From NCBI RefSeq assembly GCF_014359955.1, contig NZ_JACIYL010000102.1, forward strand, positions 1 through 9,149: 9,149 bases of DNA, written 5' to 3'. Position 1 is the stretch's first letter, and every line of letters begins with the position of its first letter. This DNA is from Thermogutta sp. (GTDB taxonomy: Bacteria > Planctomycetota > Planctomycetia > Pirellulales > Thermoguttaceae). Below, one piece after another: positions 1-7,374 of this stretch. The translations under genes were made by a program, and so were the position numbers. The notes under the pieces were generated by a model, which saw only the letters and a list, made by a program, of their open reading frames with translations, was not told the origin of the DNA and searched no databases.

Positions 1-2219
1 CGATGTGCCAGGCTTCCAAAGCTGAGCGAGTCCAGTTCTTCCAAGTCGTCGGAGAGCGTCCCCAATTGAAGCACATGGCGCAGATAAAACCGATACGGGC
101 AGGCCAGATAATCACGAAACTGAGTCACACGCATTTCAGAAATGGAGACCGGCACAACCGGTGCCGGGGGAGCGAGTGCCTCCCGACTGGTGAAATGTTT
201 GCGCCATCGCGGCGGCCGACGCGGCGGTTCCTCGATGACCCCAAACAGGGAAGATACGCGTCTGACCAGGCCGTCGTCATCGCAGGAAAAGAGAAACCGG
301 CTGGGGAAAAGCGGGTTCTCGTCCGTATCCTGCCGCCCCACGATGAGATGAAACTCCTCGCGACTCGAAGTGATCAGACTGAGCAAATAAGCATCGCGCG
401 CGATACGCCGAGCGCTCCCCTCCAATTGGAGCCATTCCCTCAATTCGGCCGTCAGGAACATTTCGTTGCGCGCGATCGAGGGGATAAAACCCTCGTTGAC
501 ACTGGTCAAAACGGTTACCGGGGCATCATCCCAGGGGACATCAAGCCATCCCATAATTTCCACAGCCGGCCCTTTCAACGGAGCGGGGACGCGACTGTTG
601 GCCAGGTGATAAGCGACCCAGCGCAGCAGCTCTCCAGGTGTTGTTTGCCATTCCAGGGAACTCTGGACTCGCTGCGGTACCTGCATCCACTCCCCAAGCG
701 TTTCCACGATGGTGCGGCAGACTTCGAGAGTTTCTTCCTTTGCTTCGGGGGTCCCTCCCGGCTGACCTGCGGCAGCCAGGATTGGCCCGTAGAATTCGAG
801 CAGAATATCGCGGAGTCGTTCCGCGCACTCTGAGATTGGCTGAACATGAGTCCAGGTGTGGGGTGAAAAACGCTGCCAAAGGCTCAACCATGCCTCCTTG
901 ACAGCATTTTTTTCCCCCTGCATGTCGGCCTCGTCCATAAGAAGGGGGACTCGCTCAGCGCACCACGTATCGTACTCCGTGAGGAGGTCAATCTTCCCGC
1001 CGATGTGTCGGGATAGCCATCGTTCTGCCACCGGGTGTCGGAGGAGCGAGCCAAAGGCTTCGGCAGTTTTTTGCTCCAGGAAATCGCCCAATGCTTCGAG
1101 CAGTGCCCATACCGAAGTGCGAATGAGAGGCCGTCCAGGCCCGTACCGGGCAGGCAAACCGTAGTGCTCGAGAGCGTCCACAATCAGGGGAACAAGCGAC
1201 TCGTCGGGCGCGCCCACCGTGATATCTTCGATGCCCTGCCGCTCATCCAAACGCGAGAGAAACCGGATAACAGCATATGCCTGATCCGCTGGCTGCTGAC
1301 ACAGCGTGATTCGATCCTCGGGGACTGGCCCGGGGAGTTCCTGCCAGCATTCCGGGATCAAGCAACCCAGCTCGTCAAAACGATCGGCGAACTCCCGCGG
1401 GGCCACGGTCAGAACCGTGACTTGGTCGCGCACCTGACCCAAAAGCTGGCGGACAATCGGCGGCAGGTCCACAAGTCCCACGAGGAGTGTCTCTCGGTCA
1501 AGGTGACATAAATGGCGCGCACGGGCTTCGAAACGTGCGGCCACAACATCGCAGAGACCTTCCCGGTCGAGGGTTTCGAGATACAGTCGTTCCAGGAGAT
1601 CAAGCGTCTCCCATCTGCCGCGATCAGGGAACTCTGGATCGTGTTGAAGGGCAATTTGCAGAACATCATGAAATGAAAATCCTCCACCACTCAGTTCGTA
1701 TCTCAACTGAGCGAGGGATTGCGCCAGCGAGAGCCACCGCTGGCTTTCTGCGGAGGTTGTCCAGTGGGGGAAAAGCCGACGCAGAGCCGATTCGTCCCGA
1801 TATGCCAACTCTCGCAGTGCGATGCACCACGCCAGCAGGCACGTGGGTTCGTTGGCCAGTGGTTTATCGCAGGAGTAAAGGCGTTCAGGAAGCTGTCCCA
1901 CAGTCATGACGTCTGGCGGAAGGAGGATCACGCCATGACTTCGGGCTGTTTCGGCGAGTTGGGCCAAAAGGCGCCGAACGGCCCAACTGGTGGGCAAGAC
2001 GATAGCCAGGCGAGAAAGGTCCCACAGATTGCCATTAACACTCGGTGGGTGGATCTGGCAGAGATAGTCCAGGAGAAGTTGAACAACGGGGCGGGACCAC
2101 CCCAGAAATATTCGCCGGAAATTGCTCGGTCCGCCCGTCTCTTGAAGCTCTGGCGATACCTCAGCCTGCTGCGCCTGCGTTTTGACTGAATTGCAAGATC
2201 GCCGTGATCCTTTACCCAT
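1..2219 (-). CDS. AddB-like PD-(D/E)XK nuclease / inactivated helicase, 3' partial
   Basis: The frame is open for 739 codons from an ATG at 2219 to the window edge, with no stop, so the C-terminus is missing. The end of the visible part is a RecB/AddB-type nuclease start: a CPYRFYLR motif near residues 707-714 and FGSLAH at 734-739, whose His is the usual first residue of the nuclease site. Cys707 matches the position of the first Fe-S cysteine in AddB/Cas4-type nucleases. VTVLTSVNEGFIP near 568-580 resembles the NEG motif of AddB helicase domains. The N-terminus has a motif-Ia-like IVLPTSWAVRRL (73-84), but where a Walker A loop is expected (about 39-46) it reads LGWSRPVV with no GKS/T, so ATP-driven helicase activity is unlikely. 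By family knowledge, such proteins pair with an AddA helicase-nuclease in double-strand break repair; a partner would lie beyond the left edge. The start overlaps the upstream reductase stop by 8 bases, suggesting translational coupling. The ribosome site is weak. Family assignment is by motif only. Confidence 0.8.
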   Translation of the reverse strand, partial: MGKGSRRSCNSVKTQAQQAEVSPELQETGGPSNFRRIFLGWSRPVVQLLLDYLCQIHPPSVNGNLWDLSRLAIVLPTSWAVRRLLAQLAETARSHGVILLPPDVMTVGQLPERLYSCDKPLANEPTCLLAWCIALRELAYRDESALRRLFPHWTTSAESQRWLSLAQSLAQLRYELSGGGFSFHDVLQIALQHDPEFPDRGRWETLDLLERLYLETLDREGLCDVVAARFEARARHLCHLDRETLLVGLVDLPPIVRQLLGQVRDQVTVLTVAPREFADRFDELGCLIPECWQELPGPVPEDRITLCQQPADQAYAVIRFLSRLDERQGIEDITVGAPDESLVPLIVDALEHYGLPARYGPGRPLIRTSVWALLEALGDFLEQKTAEAFGSLLRHPVAERWLSRHIGGKIDLLTEYDTWCAERVPLLMDEADMQGEKNAVKEAWLSLWQRFSPHTWTHVQPISECAERLRDILLEFYGPILAAAGQPGGTPEAKEETLEVCRTIVETLGEWMQVPQRVQSSLEWQTTPGELLRWVAYHLANSRVPAPLKGPAVEIMGWLDVPWDDAPVTVLTSVNEGFIPSIARNEMFLTAELREWLQLEGSARRIARDAYLLSLITSSREEFHLIVGRQDTDENPLFPSRFLFSCDDDGLVRRVSSLFGVIEEPPRRPPRWRKHFTSREALAPPAPVVPVSISEMRVTQFRDYLACPYRFYLRHVLQLGTLSDDLEELDSLSFGSLAH

Positions 2220-3849
2220 GATTCGCTGTTGCCCCGCCTGGAGTATCTTGACCGAGATCCCTTTTCTCAGCCGTCCCGTGATGGTCGCGATTGAGATAGG
2301 TGTTCGCCCAGGAAGAAGTGTGTGCTAATTCTGCATTGTACAAAACCGGCGGTCCGGTGAGCATCTCTTCGGATTCCCCGTAGGCTTTCAACCGTTCATA
2401 GACGATAGCCCACAGGCATTCCTTATCGCGAAGCTCGCACTGTCCATCCACAGAGCCTCCGCATGGTCCGTTCCGGCTGCACTTGGAGCACCAGCGTTTC
2501 GGGCAGACATAGGCACAATCCGGCAAACTGCAGTCCCCGCAGTCCTGACAACCGTACATCATGTACTTGGAAAATTTTTCCAGACCATAGAGAAGACGAG
2601 CCGGGGCGGGTGGCTGCGGTTTGCCAGCCCAGCGTTGGTAAAGTTTCTGCGCGAGATTCCACAACCCCTTGCCTCTTGTAAAAGCGATTTGATGGACCAG
2701 CCGGGAAACGCGGTATCCCAGCGTGACGTATGGGGAACGCCTTGGTTTTCTCAGCGACTCAAGATATTGCCGATTGATCTTGTCAGGTGCGCTTAACCCC
2801 GTTTCGGGATCGTGCTCGAAAAAGAAGAATTCATCGGGAAACGAGAATTGAATCTCTTTCAAAAACTGGCGCCAGTCCTCGGGGGCGAAAGAGTCTAGAT
2901 GTCGGAGAACCTCTTCTAAAGATTCCAGCTTGTGAATGCCTCCCAGATAACCTGCGGAGAAGCCCAGGCCCCGTAAAACAGCGAGTTGCTTCGCAGCCAG
3001 TTCGGCGAAAAATTTCTTTCCTCGATCGGGGCCGGCAGCGTATTTTTGGCACAGTTCCCACAGCTCATCTGTGACGACGCACCCCGGAAGTTGCCGGTCG
3101 TGGAAAAGTCTAGCGACCGTCTTGGTGAGAAGGTACACGTTACCGATGACCGGCACGCCCGAAATGCCCCTTGCCTGGAGGAAGAGTTTCACCTCGTGGT
3201 ATTTGCGCATATCATAGCCGAGTTGGGTGATCACCCACTCCGCCCCGGTCGCGATTTTGCGTACGAGTTTGAAATATTGCGGAACCAATTCCCGTTCATA
3301 ACGTTTGAAGGGAGAAACAGCGCAACCTATGTAGAATCGCGTGGGCGAAAGAAGTTCGGTTTTACCGGGGCGAGGTGTCACAATGCGGCCGTCATTCATG
3401 GCCTTGAGGAGAGCGATCAGGCCAACCGAATCGAGATCAAACACGCCCTGGGGCTTGCCGCCGAAACCGACGGCGGGATAATCGCCCGTCAGGGCCAGTA
3501 TGTTATGAAGTCCCTCGGCCGCCAGCCGCCAGGCGAGGCTCTCCAATCCCGCTCGGTTCGCGTCCTTGCATGTCATGTGGATGACGACACGATCCCGGTC
3601 GTGGGACAAAAACTGGGCAATCCAGTCCGCCGGCAACATCGGATTGCCGCCGGGATTATCGGTGATCGAGATCCATCCGACGCGGGGATGCGAGAGAAGT
3701 TCCCGGGCTAAAATGATCGGGGGTGCATCACCCGGATTCGCCGGCAATCCCCGAGTGGAGACAATCTCCACCCCGATTGGAAAACCGCCGTTTTCCAGGA
3801 GTTGTCGAAAGCTCAAACCGGAAGGCTTGGCGGTCGTCCCGCCTGTCAT
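2212..3849 (-). CDS. Methylenetetrahydrofolate reductase fused to MetV-like cysteine-rich domain
   Basis: This 545-residue protein should reduce 5,10-methylene-tetrahydrofolate to 5-methyl-tetrahydrofolate in the cytoplasm, feeding methionine synthesis or another methyl-transfer route. The first 310 or so residues form a MetF barrel: Glu28 in GVEIVSTRG sits where the MetF catalytic Glu does, HMTCKDANR is at 91-99, LTGDYP with Asp123 at 120-125, and VITQLGYD with Gln209 at 206-213. The C-terminal part carries ten cysteines between residues 434 and 478 (GCQDCGDCSLPDC, then CPKRWCSKC and GPCGG), which matches the MTHFR_C family (PF12225), known as MetV when encoded separately in acetogens. This region probably binds a metal or Fe-S cluster. 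A single-chain MetF-MetV arrangement is inferred. The ATG at 3849 has a GGGAG ribosome site at good spacing. The corrinoid gene lies 176 bases upstream on the same strand, and the nuclease gene overlaps its end. The electron donor cannot be told from sequence. Confidence 0.93.
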   Translation of the reverse strand: MTGGTTAKPSGLSFRQLLENGGFPIGVEIVSTRGLPANPGDAPPIILARELLSHPRVGWISITDNPGGNPMLPADWIAQFLSHDRDRVVIHMTCKDANRAGLESLAWRLAAEGLHNILALTGDYPAVGFGGKPQGVFDLDSVGLIALLKAMNDGRIVTPRPGKTELLSPTRFYIGCAVSPFKRYERELVPQYFKLVRKIATGAEWVITQLGYDMRKYHEVKLFLQARGISGVPVIGNVYLLTKTVARLFHDRQLPGCVVTDELWELCQKYAAGPDRGKKFFAELAAKQLAVLRGLGFSAGYLGGIHKLESLEEVLRHLDSFAPEDWRQFLKEIQFSFPDEFFFFEHDPETGLSAPDKINRQYLESLRKPRRSPYVTLGYRVSRLVHQIAFTRGKGLWNLAQKLYQRWAGKPQPPAPARLLYGLEKFSKYMMYGCQDCGDCSLPDCAYVCPKRWCSKCSRNGPCGGSVDGQCELRDKECLWAIVYERLKAYGESEEMLTGPPVLYNAELAHTSSWANTYLNRDHHGTAEKRDLGQDTPGGATANHG

Positions 3850-4025
3850 GGTTCAGCTCCCAAAAAGGGACTTTGTTGATCGTGGCCACAAAGGTTTTCG
3901 GTCGACATTTCCGTTGCCGATGACAAGGCAGTCGCTCCCGGGTGTGCTGGACAAACGTGCTTCCATGCTGCACGGGAAGCTGCCAACACCAACCACCTTG
4001 CTCTCACGGGAACATTCGGCGGGTG

Positions 4026-4688
4026 TCAGCTCGTGGTGGCCGCCACGGACCCCAGTTCGGCTGCCAACCGTCGCGCGACGTCAACGGCCTCGGTTGCGTT
4101 CTCACCATAGCCGTCGGCCCCGATCTGCTGGGCGAATTGCGGGGTGATGGGAGCCCCCCCGACCATGACCCGCACCTTGTCGCGAAGACCACTTTGCTGA
4201 AGAGCCTCGATCACATTCTTCATGTTGAGCATGGTGGTCGTAAGCAGGGCGGACATCGCCACGATCGTGCCCGGTTTTTCCTGAGCGGCCTGCACGAATT
4301 TTTCGGGAGGGACATCCACCCCCAAATCGACGACTTCGAAACCGGCACCTTCCAGCATGGAAGCCACCAGGTTTTTTCCGATGTCGTGGAGGTCGCCTTT
4401 GACCGTCCCGATCACCACCCGCCCGATGCGTTTGGCGCCGGTTTCTGCCAGTTTCGGGGTGATAAGCTCCAAAGCCGCTTTCATTGCCCGAGCGGCAATG
4501 TGAAGTTCCGGAACAAAATATTCGTTGCAGGCAAACCGCTGCCCCACTTCGTTCATTGCCGGGATCATGTATTTGGAGATCAACTCTGAAGGATCAACAT
4601 TGGCCTCCAGGGCGGCCTTGGTGACCTCGACCGCAGTCCGGTGATCTCCGATCACGATCGCGTCATAAAGTTTAGAGTAATCGCTCAT
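4026..4688 (-). CDS. Corrinoid (cobalamin-binding) methyltransferase protein
   Basis: This 220-residue protein looks like the B12-carrying subunit of a methyltransferase (MtbC/MtaC/MtgC type, or a detached MetH B12 module). Residues 1-85 form a helical cap with NEVGQRFACNEYFVPEL at 46-62, typical of B12-binding_2. The Rossmann-like B12 domain follows with GDLHDIGKNL at 98-107: Asp99, His101 and Gly104 make the DxHxxG motif, and His101 is the lower cobalt ligand. SALL (146-149) and GGAP (177-180) are the other base-binding stretches. The ATG at 4688 is chosen over a TTG at 4715 because GGAGGGG precedes it by four bases. No signal peptide or membrane segment is seen, so it is cytoplasmic. It stands upstream of the MetF/MetV gene, suggesting methyl transfer to or from tetrahydrofolate. 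The substrate-specific methyltransferase and the reductive activator are not in this window, so the methyl donor is unknown. Confidence 0.93.
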   Translation of the reverse strand: MSDYSKLYDAIVIGDHRTAVEVTKAALEANVDPSELISKYMIPAMNEVGQRFACNEYFVPELHIAARAMKAALELITPKLAETGAKRIGRVVIGTVKGDLHDIGKNLVASMLEGAGFEVVDLGVDVPPEKFVQAAQEKPGTIVAMSALLTTTMLNMKNVIEALQQSGLRDKVRVMVGGAPITPQFAQQIGADGYGENATEAVDVARRLAAELGSVAATTS

Positions 4689-4691
4689 GGA

Positions 4692-4698
4692 CCCCTCC
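4692..4698 (-). promoter_or_regulatory. Ribosome binding site deciding the corrinoid protein start
   Basis: GGAGGGG on the minus strand ends three bases before ATG at 4688, with the GGAGG core at five bases. The in-frame TTG at 4715 lies upstream and has no such site, so translation should begin at 4688. Confidence 0.7.
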
Positions 4699-4737
4699 GA
4701 GTCGCTGTGGGCCAAAAGTCTTCATGCGGTCAACAAA

Positions 4738-4771
4738 ATGAGCGTGACATACTGAAACTGTCTGCGCTCAT
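4738..4771 (-). terminator. Leader hairpin with U-rich tail, possible attenuator
   Basis: In the minus-strand transcript, arms AUGAGCG and CGCUCAU form seven base pairs; inside them GACA pairs with UGUC across a small internal loop, closing a nine-base loop. UUUGUU follows the stem. The hairpin lies 50 bases upstream of the corrinoid ATG, inside the predicted leader. It resembles an intrinsic terminator, though the U-run is short and interrupted. It could also end readthrough from the Tat gene. Confidence 0.4.
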
Positions 4772-4818
4772 CTCCGTCCCTGCCGGGCAGTGTTCCCCTC
4801 AACTCCCGGGCGCTTCCA

Positions 4819-4848
4819 ATATTAACCGGTTTGACAACCGCCTGCCAA
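4819..4848 (-). promoter_or_regulatory. Predicted promoter of the corrinoid gene
   Basis: On the minus strand TTGGCA (4848-4843, five of six matches) and TAATAT (4824-4819, four of six) are separated by 18 bases. The start codon of the corrinoid gene is about 130 bases downstream, leaving a leader of roughly 120 bases. The spacer contains an operator-like repeat (4824-4840). Pattern evidence only. Confidence 0.4.
4824..4840. repeat. Operator-like inverted repeat in the promoter spacer
   Basis: On the minus strand, CGGTT and AACCG arms flank GTCA, and the second arm extends into the perfect palindrome AACCGGTT (4824-4831). It fills the space between the candidate -35 and -10 elements. In this position it could bind a repressor or a MerR-like activator; this is inference. 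Confidence 0.35.
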
Positions 4849-4918
4849 GGGTGGTTGGCTCACCGGCGGAAGATCAGCCAGCTTATCAGGCTACAATTGT
4901 TGTGTTGCGGCTCGGCGA

Positions 4919-5977
4919 TCATGCGTACCAGGGGCGTTCACGTCGTCCGACCTTGTTGAGAGCTTCAATAGCCAGACGCACATCCATCTCGACCTGAAAA
5001 TCGAACATTCCCACCACGATGAAATCGGCCCCGTTTCGAAAAGCATAGGCGAAGCCCTGCTGCGGATGGATGGCCCCGGCGGCGAGAACCTTGAAGGCTA
5101 GCCAGGGTTTCTCCACCGTTTTCATGAAAGCAGCGGTTTCTTCAGGGTTGTTGCACCACATATTGTCATTATTTGCATCGTGGTCGCTGGAGTTGCCCCG
5201 CATCCAGTCGAATTCCTGCCGTCTGTCCTTCGGCGTTGCTGACCAGTAGCGGTCCGAATGGAACGTTTTCATGTAAAAATCGACGGGAAGTTTTGCCTGT
5301 TCGCATGCCTTAACCACCTCCAGTGAATGACAGCCAATCCCCGCCGGGCGGCCGGTCTCGTGGATCAGGTCAAGCATTTGAGCGAGGGCTTCGAGACCAC
5401 CACCGTTCATGAAATGGGAATCCGTCGATCCGCCGTGCGAGTAGATGCAACTGGCTCCACGCTCAACCTGCTGCTCGATGACACGTTTCATTTCGGCCCG
5501 GTCCTGGATGACGGGAACGCACACGATCGTTTGAATCGGAGGGTTGCGGTGCCGGTTGTACTTGGCGACAACATCCCAGCAGGCTGGGTCAAGTTGGATC
5601 GTATTGATCCCACAGGCCATGGCGAGGTCCAAAGTTTCGAACACCTTCGATTCGGTGTTGTACTCGCGGAAAAGGCGAGAAACATAGATGAGGTCACGAC
5701 TGTGCGCCCAACCGCCGATGAGATTACCTCCGATAATCAGGCGACTGATCGTGACGTTCCCAATTTTCCCTGTGGGAAGGGGACTGGGCAGCGGTTCCGC
5801 AGGCCGCCTCGGCGGTGGAACGGTCTCTGTCTCAGGAGCGGGCTGCGCCCTTCCTTCTGCTACGGCGGCGCGAAGGATCTCCTCCTCGATACTCGTGTAG
5901 GCCAATCCGAAACCCGCCGCGCCGGCTAATCCACGGGCAAGAAAACACCGCCGGTCTGTCTTGTGAACGTCGTTCAT
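4919..5977 (-). CDS. Tat-exported TIM-barrel protein, aldo/keto-reductase-like
   Basis: This 352-residue protein begins with a twin-arginine signal: Arg9-Arg10 in TDRRCFLARG, followed by a Gly/Ala-rich hydrophobic stretch to about residue 28. A Pro/Glu-rich linker (about 46-69) precedes a barrel-like domain starting GKIGNVTISRLIIGGN (70-85), which resembles the opening of aldo/keto reductases. GINTIQLDP (123-131) sits at the usual catalytic-Asp strand and YSHGG (179-183) at the usual His strand, but I see no convincing counterpart of the catalytic Tyr and Lys. A reductase role is therefore uncertain. The GADFIVVGMFDFQVEMDV segment near 316-333 looks like the last phosphate- or cofactor-binding strand of a TIM barrel. 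The ATG at 5977 is preferred over a TTG at 5983 because GGGAGGG is six bases ahead of it. Tat export suggests folding in the cytoplasm, possibly with a cofactor. It follows the sialidase by 168 bases on the same strand. Specific function not recognised. Confidence 0.8.
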   Translation of the reverse strand: MNDVHKTDRRCFLARGLAGAAGFGLAYTSIEEEILRAAVAEGRAQPAPETETVPPPRRPAEPLPSPLPTGKIGNVTISRLIIGGNLIGGWAHSRDLIYVSRLFREYNTESKVFETLDLAMACGINTIQLDPACWDVVAKYNRHRNPPIQTIVCVPVIQDRAEMKRVIEQQVERGASCIYSHGGSTDSHFMNGGGLEALAQMLDLIHETGRPAGIGCHSLEVVKACEQAKLPVDFYMKTFHSDRYWSATPKDRRQEFDWMRGNSSDHDANNDNMWCNNPEETAAFMKTVEKPWLAFKVLAAGAIHPQQGFAYAFRNGADFIVVGMFDFQVEMDVRLAIEALNKVGRRERPWYA

Positions 5978-5983
5978 GATCAA

Positions 5984-5990
5984 CCCTCCC
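5984..5990 (-). promoter_or_regulatory. Ribosome binding site deciding the Tat protein start
   Basis: GGGAGGG on the minus strand ends six bases before ATG at 5977. It abuts the upstream in-frame TTG (5983), which therefore has no site of its own, so the ATG is chosen. Confidence 0.7.
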
Positions 5991-6012
5991 GGTTAGTTGG
6001 AACCCGTTCGGC

Positions 6013-6031
6013 TGAGGATATATTTTCCTCA
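6013..6031. repeat. Inverted repeat upstream of the Tat protein
   Basis: TGAGGA and TCCTCA are perfect six-base arms around the seven-base AT spacer TATATTT. It lies 36-54 bases upstream of the ATG at 5977, where an operator or promoter element would sit. It is not followed by a T-run, so a terminator is unlikely. Confidence 0.4.
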
Positions 6032-6076
6032 TCTCAGTAGCGAGCCGCAGTGGGGGCAACAATTCACTCATCTTGG

Positions 6077-6098
6077 CTGCGACTCATCTGCTACTCAT
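6077..6098. repeat. Tandem 11-base direct repeat
   Basis: On the minus strand ATGAGTAGCAG is followed directly by ATGAGTCGCAG, ten of eleven bases identical. The core ATGAGT recurs at 6071-6066 and ATGAG at 6032-6028. The 11-base period places the copies on the same face of the helix. It lies about 100 bases upstream of the Tat protein start, in the gap after the sialidase. Binding site role is inferred. Confidence 0.4.
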
Positions 6099-6145
6099 TG
6101 TGTTCTGGCGAAGGGCCATCGATCAATCAGCGCGTCGTCCGTTCC

Positions 6146-7318
6146 TCAGCGCGGCTCCACCCACGACAGGGCGACCGCGGTAAAGATGATCGCCTGGTAC
6201 GCCTTCTCCCATAAGATGCCGAGGCTCTTATCAGGCAGGACCGCAAGGTCGGAGTAAGCTCCTGGTCCTTCGCTTATCAAACGGGGATTTTGGAATGTTT
6301 CCAGTTCGTCGTAGCTTATCCAGAGCGTGAGGTTATTCCGCCCGGGACCACGTGGACCCGTCCATGCAATGCGATTCCGATCGTCGCCCCTTTTCACCGA
6401 CGTCCACCTTTCCACCGCACAGCACACGGGAGTGACCTGCTGTCCAGGCCGGGGCTCTGACCACGTTTGGCCGCCGTCCCGACTGAAACTGATCCAACGG
6501 TGGGGACCGCTCTGCTGCCGCATGTCCAAAGCAAGCCTTCCGTCTGCCAGTTCCACGAGCTGGCACTCGTCCACCCCCATTTCACCGGGGACAAATCCGC
6601 CTCTCTGCCAGGTTGCCCCATGGTCGTCGCTGAAGAGGACAAAATCTCGGAAAGGACGGTAACGCCACATCGGAATGGCGAGCCTTCCCGAGGACTGTTG
6701 AATTCCGCCCCCCGGCCCCGGTACGCTGATGCCCCATTCCTTATCCTCCATATCCCGGGCAATCGGGGTCAAATCGACAGGATCGGACCAGTGTTCCCCA
6801 TGATCGTCACTGAATCGGGCAAGATTGAGGACATCCCGTGACCCCGGGCGGGCGCGGTGGGTACTCGCTCCCGGCGCGCAGCGAATGTAAAAAAGCCAGA
6901 TTCGCCCCGTGGTTTTGTCCACCACCGTCGCAGGATTGGCGGAGGACCACTGGGGGCCCGAATGTTCGATCACTCGTATCGGCGACCATGTGCGGCCACC
7001 GTCGCGACTGGTTTTCAATAGTAAGTCAATTTCCTGGCCGGGCAGGCCCGGGTCTGCACTGCTGTTGCGACGGCCTTCCGCAAAAGCCAGGAGGGTACCG
7101 TCGGGAGCGACCTCCAGAGCGGGAATCCTCATCGTGTGGTAGCCTCCTTCCCCGGAGGTAAACACGGTCACATGGTGTAGGCCAGTTTCGTTGGCCTGTG
7201 CCGAACAGGGCCAGCACAGGACGACGTTAAACAACAAGACAATCAGCACGCATAACATTTTCTGCTGCAAAAACGCGTAAAAGGGAATAATCCGTGCACG
7301 AACCAGACGTATTTTCAT
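6146..7318 (-). CDS. Secreted exo-sialidase (BNR/Asp-box, GH33-like)
   Basis: This 390-residue protein should remove terminal sialic acids from glycans outside the cytoplasm. A hydrophobic signal segment spans about residues 21-38, with likely cleavage after SAQA near 42. The first 20 residues are an unusually long N-region, so Met21 (7258) is an alternative start, but the ATG at 7318 has AGGTGG ahead of it. Four Asp-boxes are visible: SRDGGRTW (104-111), SDDHGEHW (170-177), SDDHGATW (230-237) and SRDGGQTW (279-286), plus a degenerate one at 335-342. Catalytic positions expected for GH33 are present: RIP Arg64, a candidate acid/base Asp89, Glu251 in DECQLVEL, Arg267, Arg326, and Tyr355 in GAYSDL followed by Glu371. 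It lies 56 bases after the beta-helix gene and probably shares its transcript. Distant BNR families with other substrates look similar, so sialic acid specificity is likely but not certain. Confidence 0.88.
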   Translation of the reverse strand: MKIRLVRARIIPFYAFLQQKMLCVLIVLLFNVVLCWPCSAQANETGLHHVTVFTSGEGGYHTMRIPALEVAPDGTLLAFAEGRRNSSADPGLPGQEIDLLLKTSRDGGRTWSPIRVIEHSGPQWSSANPATVVDKTTGRIWLFYIRCAPGASTHRARPGSRDVLNLARFSDDHGEHWSDPVDLTPIARDMEDKEWGISVPGPGGGIQQSSGRLAIPMWRYRPFRDFVLFSDDHGATWQRGGFVPGEMGVDECQLVELADGRLALDMRQQSGPHRWISFSRDGGQTWSEPRPGQQVTPVCCAVERWTSVKRGDDRNRIAWTGPRGPGRNNLTLWISYDELETFQNPRLISEGPGAYSDLAVLPDKSLGILWEKAYQAIIFTAVALSWVEPR

Positions 7319-7374
7319 GGGTGACCACCTTTCAATTGCAAGAGTAATAACGGGGATCCAGCAACTCTATTTCT

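Noticed and set aside
3..833. A 276-codon plus-strand open frame opposite the AddB-like gene
   Set aside because: It runs antisense to a fully open 739-codon frame with recognisable nuclease motifs. Its protein is Arg/Pro-rich without a domain, as expected of a shadow frame in GC-rich DNA.
3728..3973. A minus-strand GTG-started frame of 81 codons between the corrinoid and reductase genes
   Set aside because: It overlaps the reductase start out of frame by over 100 bases and shows no family pattern or ribosome site. The gap is better read as untranslated spacer.
3956..3974. Hairpin CGTGC / GCACG between the corrinoid and reductase genes
   Set aside because: Only five base pairs with a nine-base loop and TTTG after it on the minus strand; too weak for a terminator call.
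2986..4589. Long plus-strand open frames (2986-3711, 3566-4147, 3942-4589) opposite the reductase and corrinoid genes
   Set aside because: They are antisense to genes with clear family motifs, one spans a gene boundary, and none has a domain or a good ribosome site.
4689..4918. Possible cobalamin or SAM riboswitch before the corrinoid gene
   Set aside because: I could not find the B12 box or the SAM-I core. Only the hairpin is reported; an Rfam search would be decisive.
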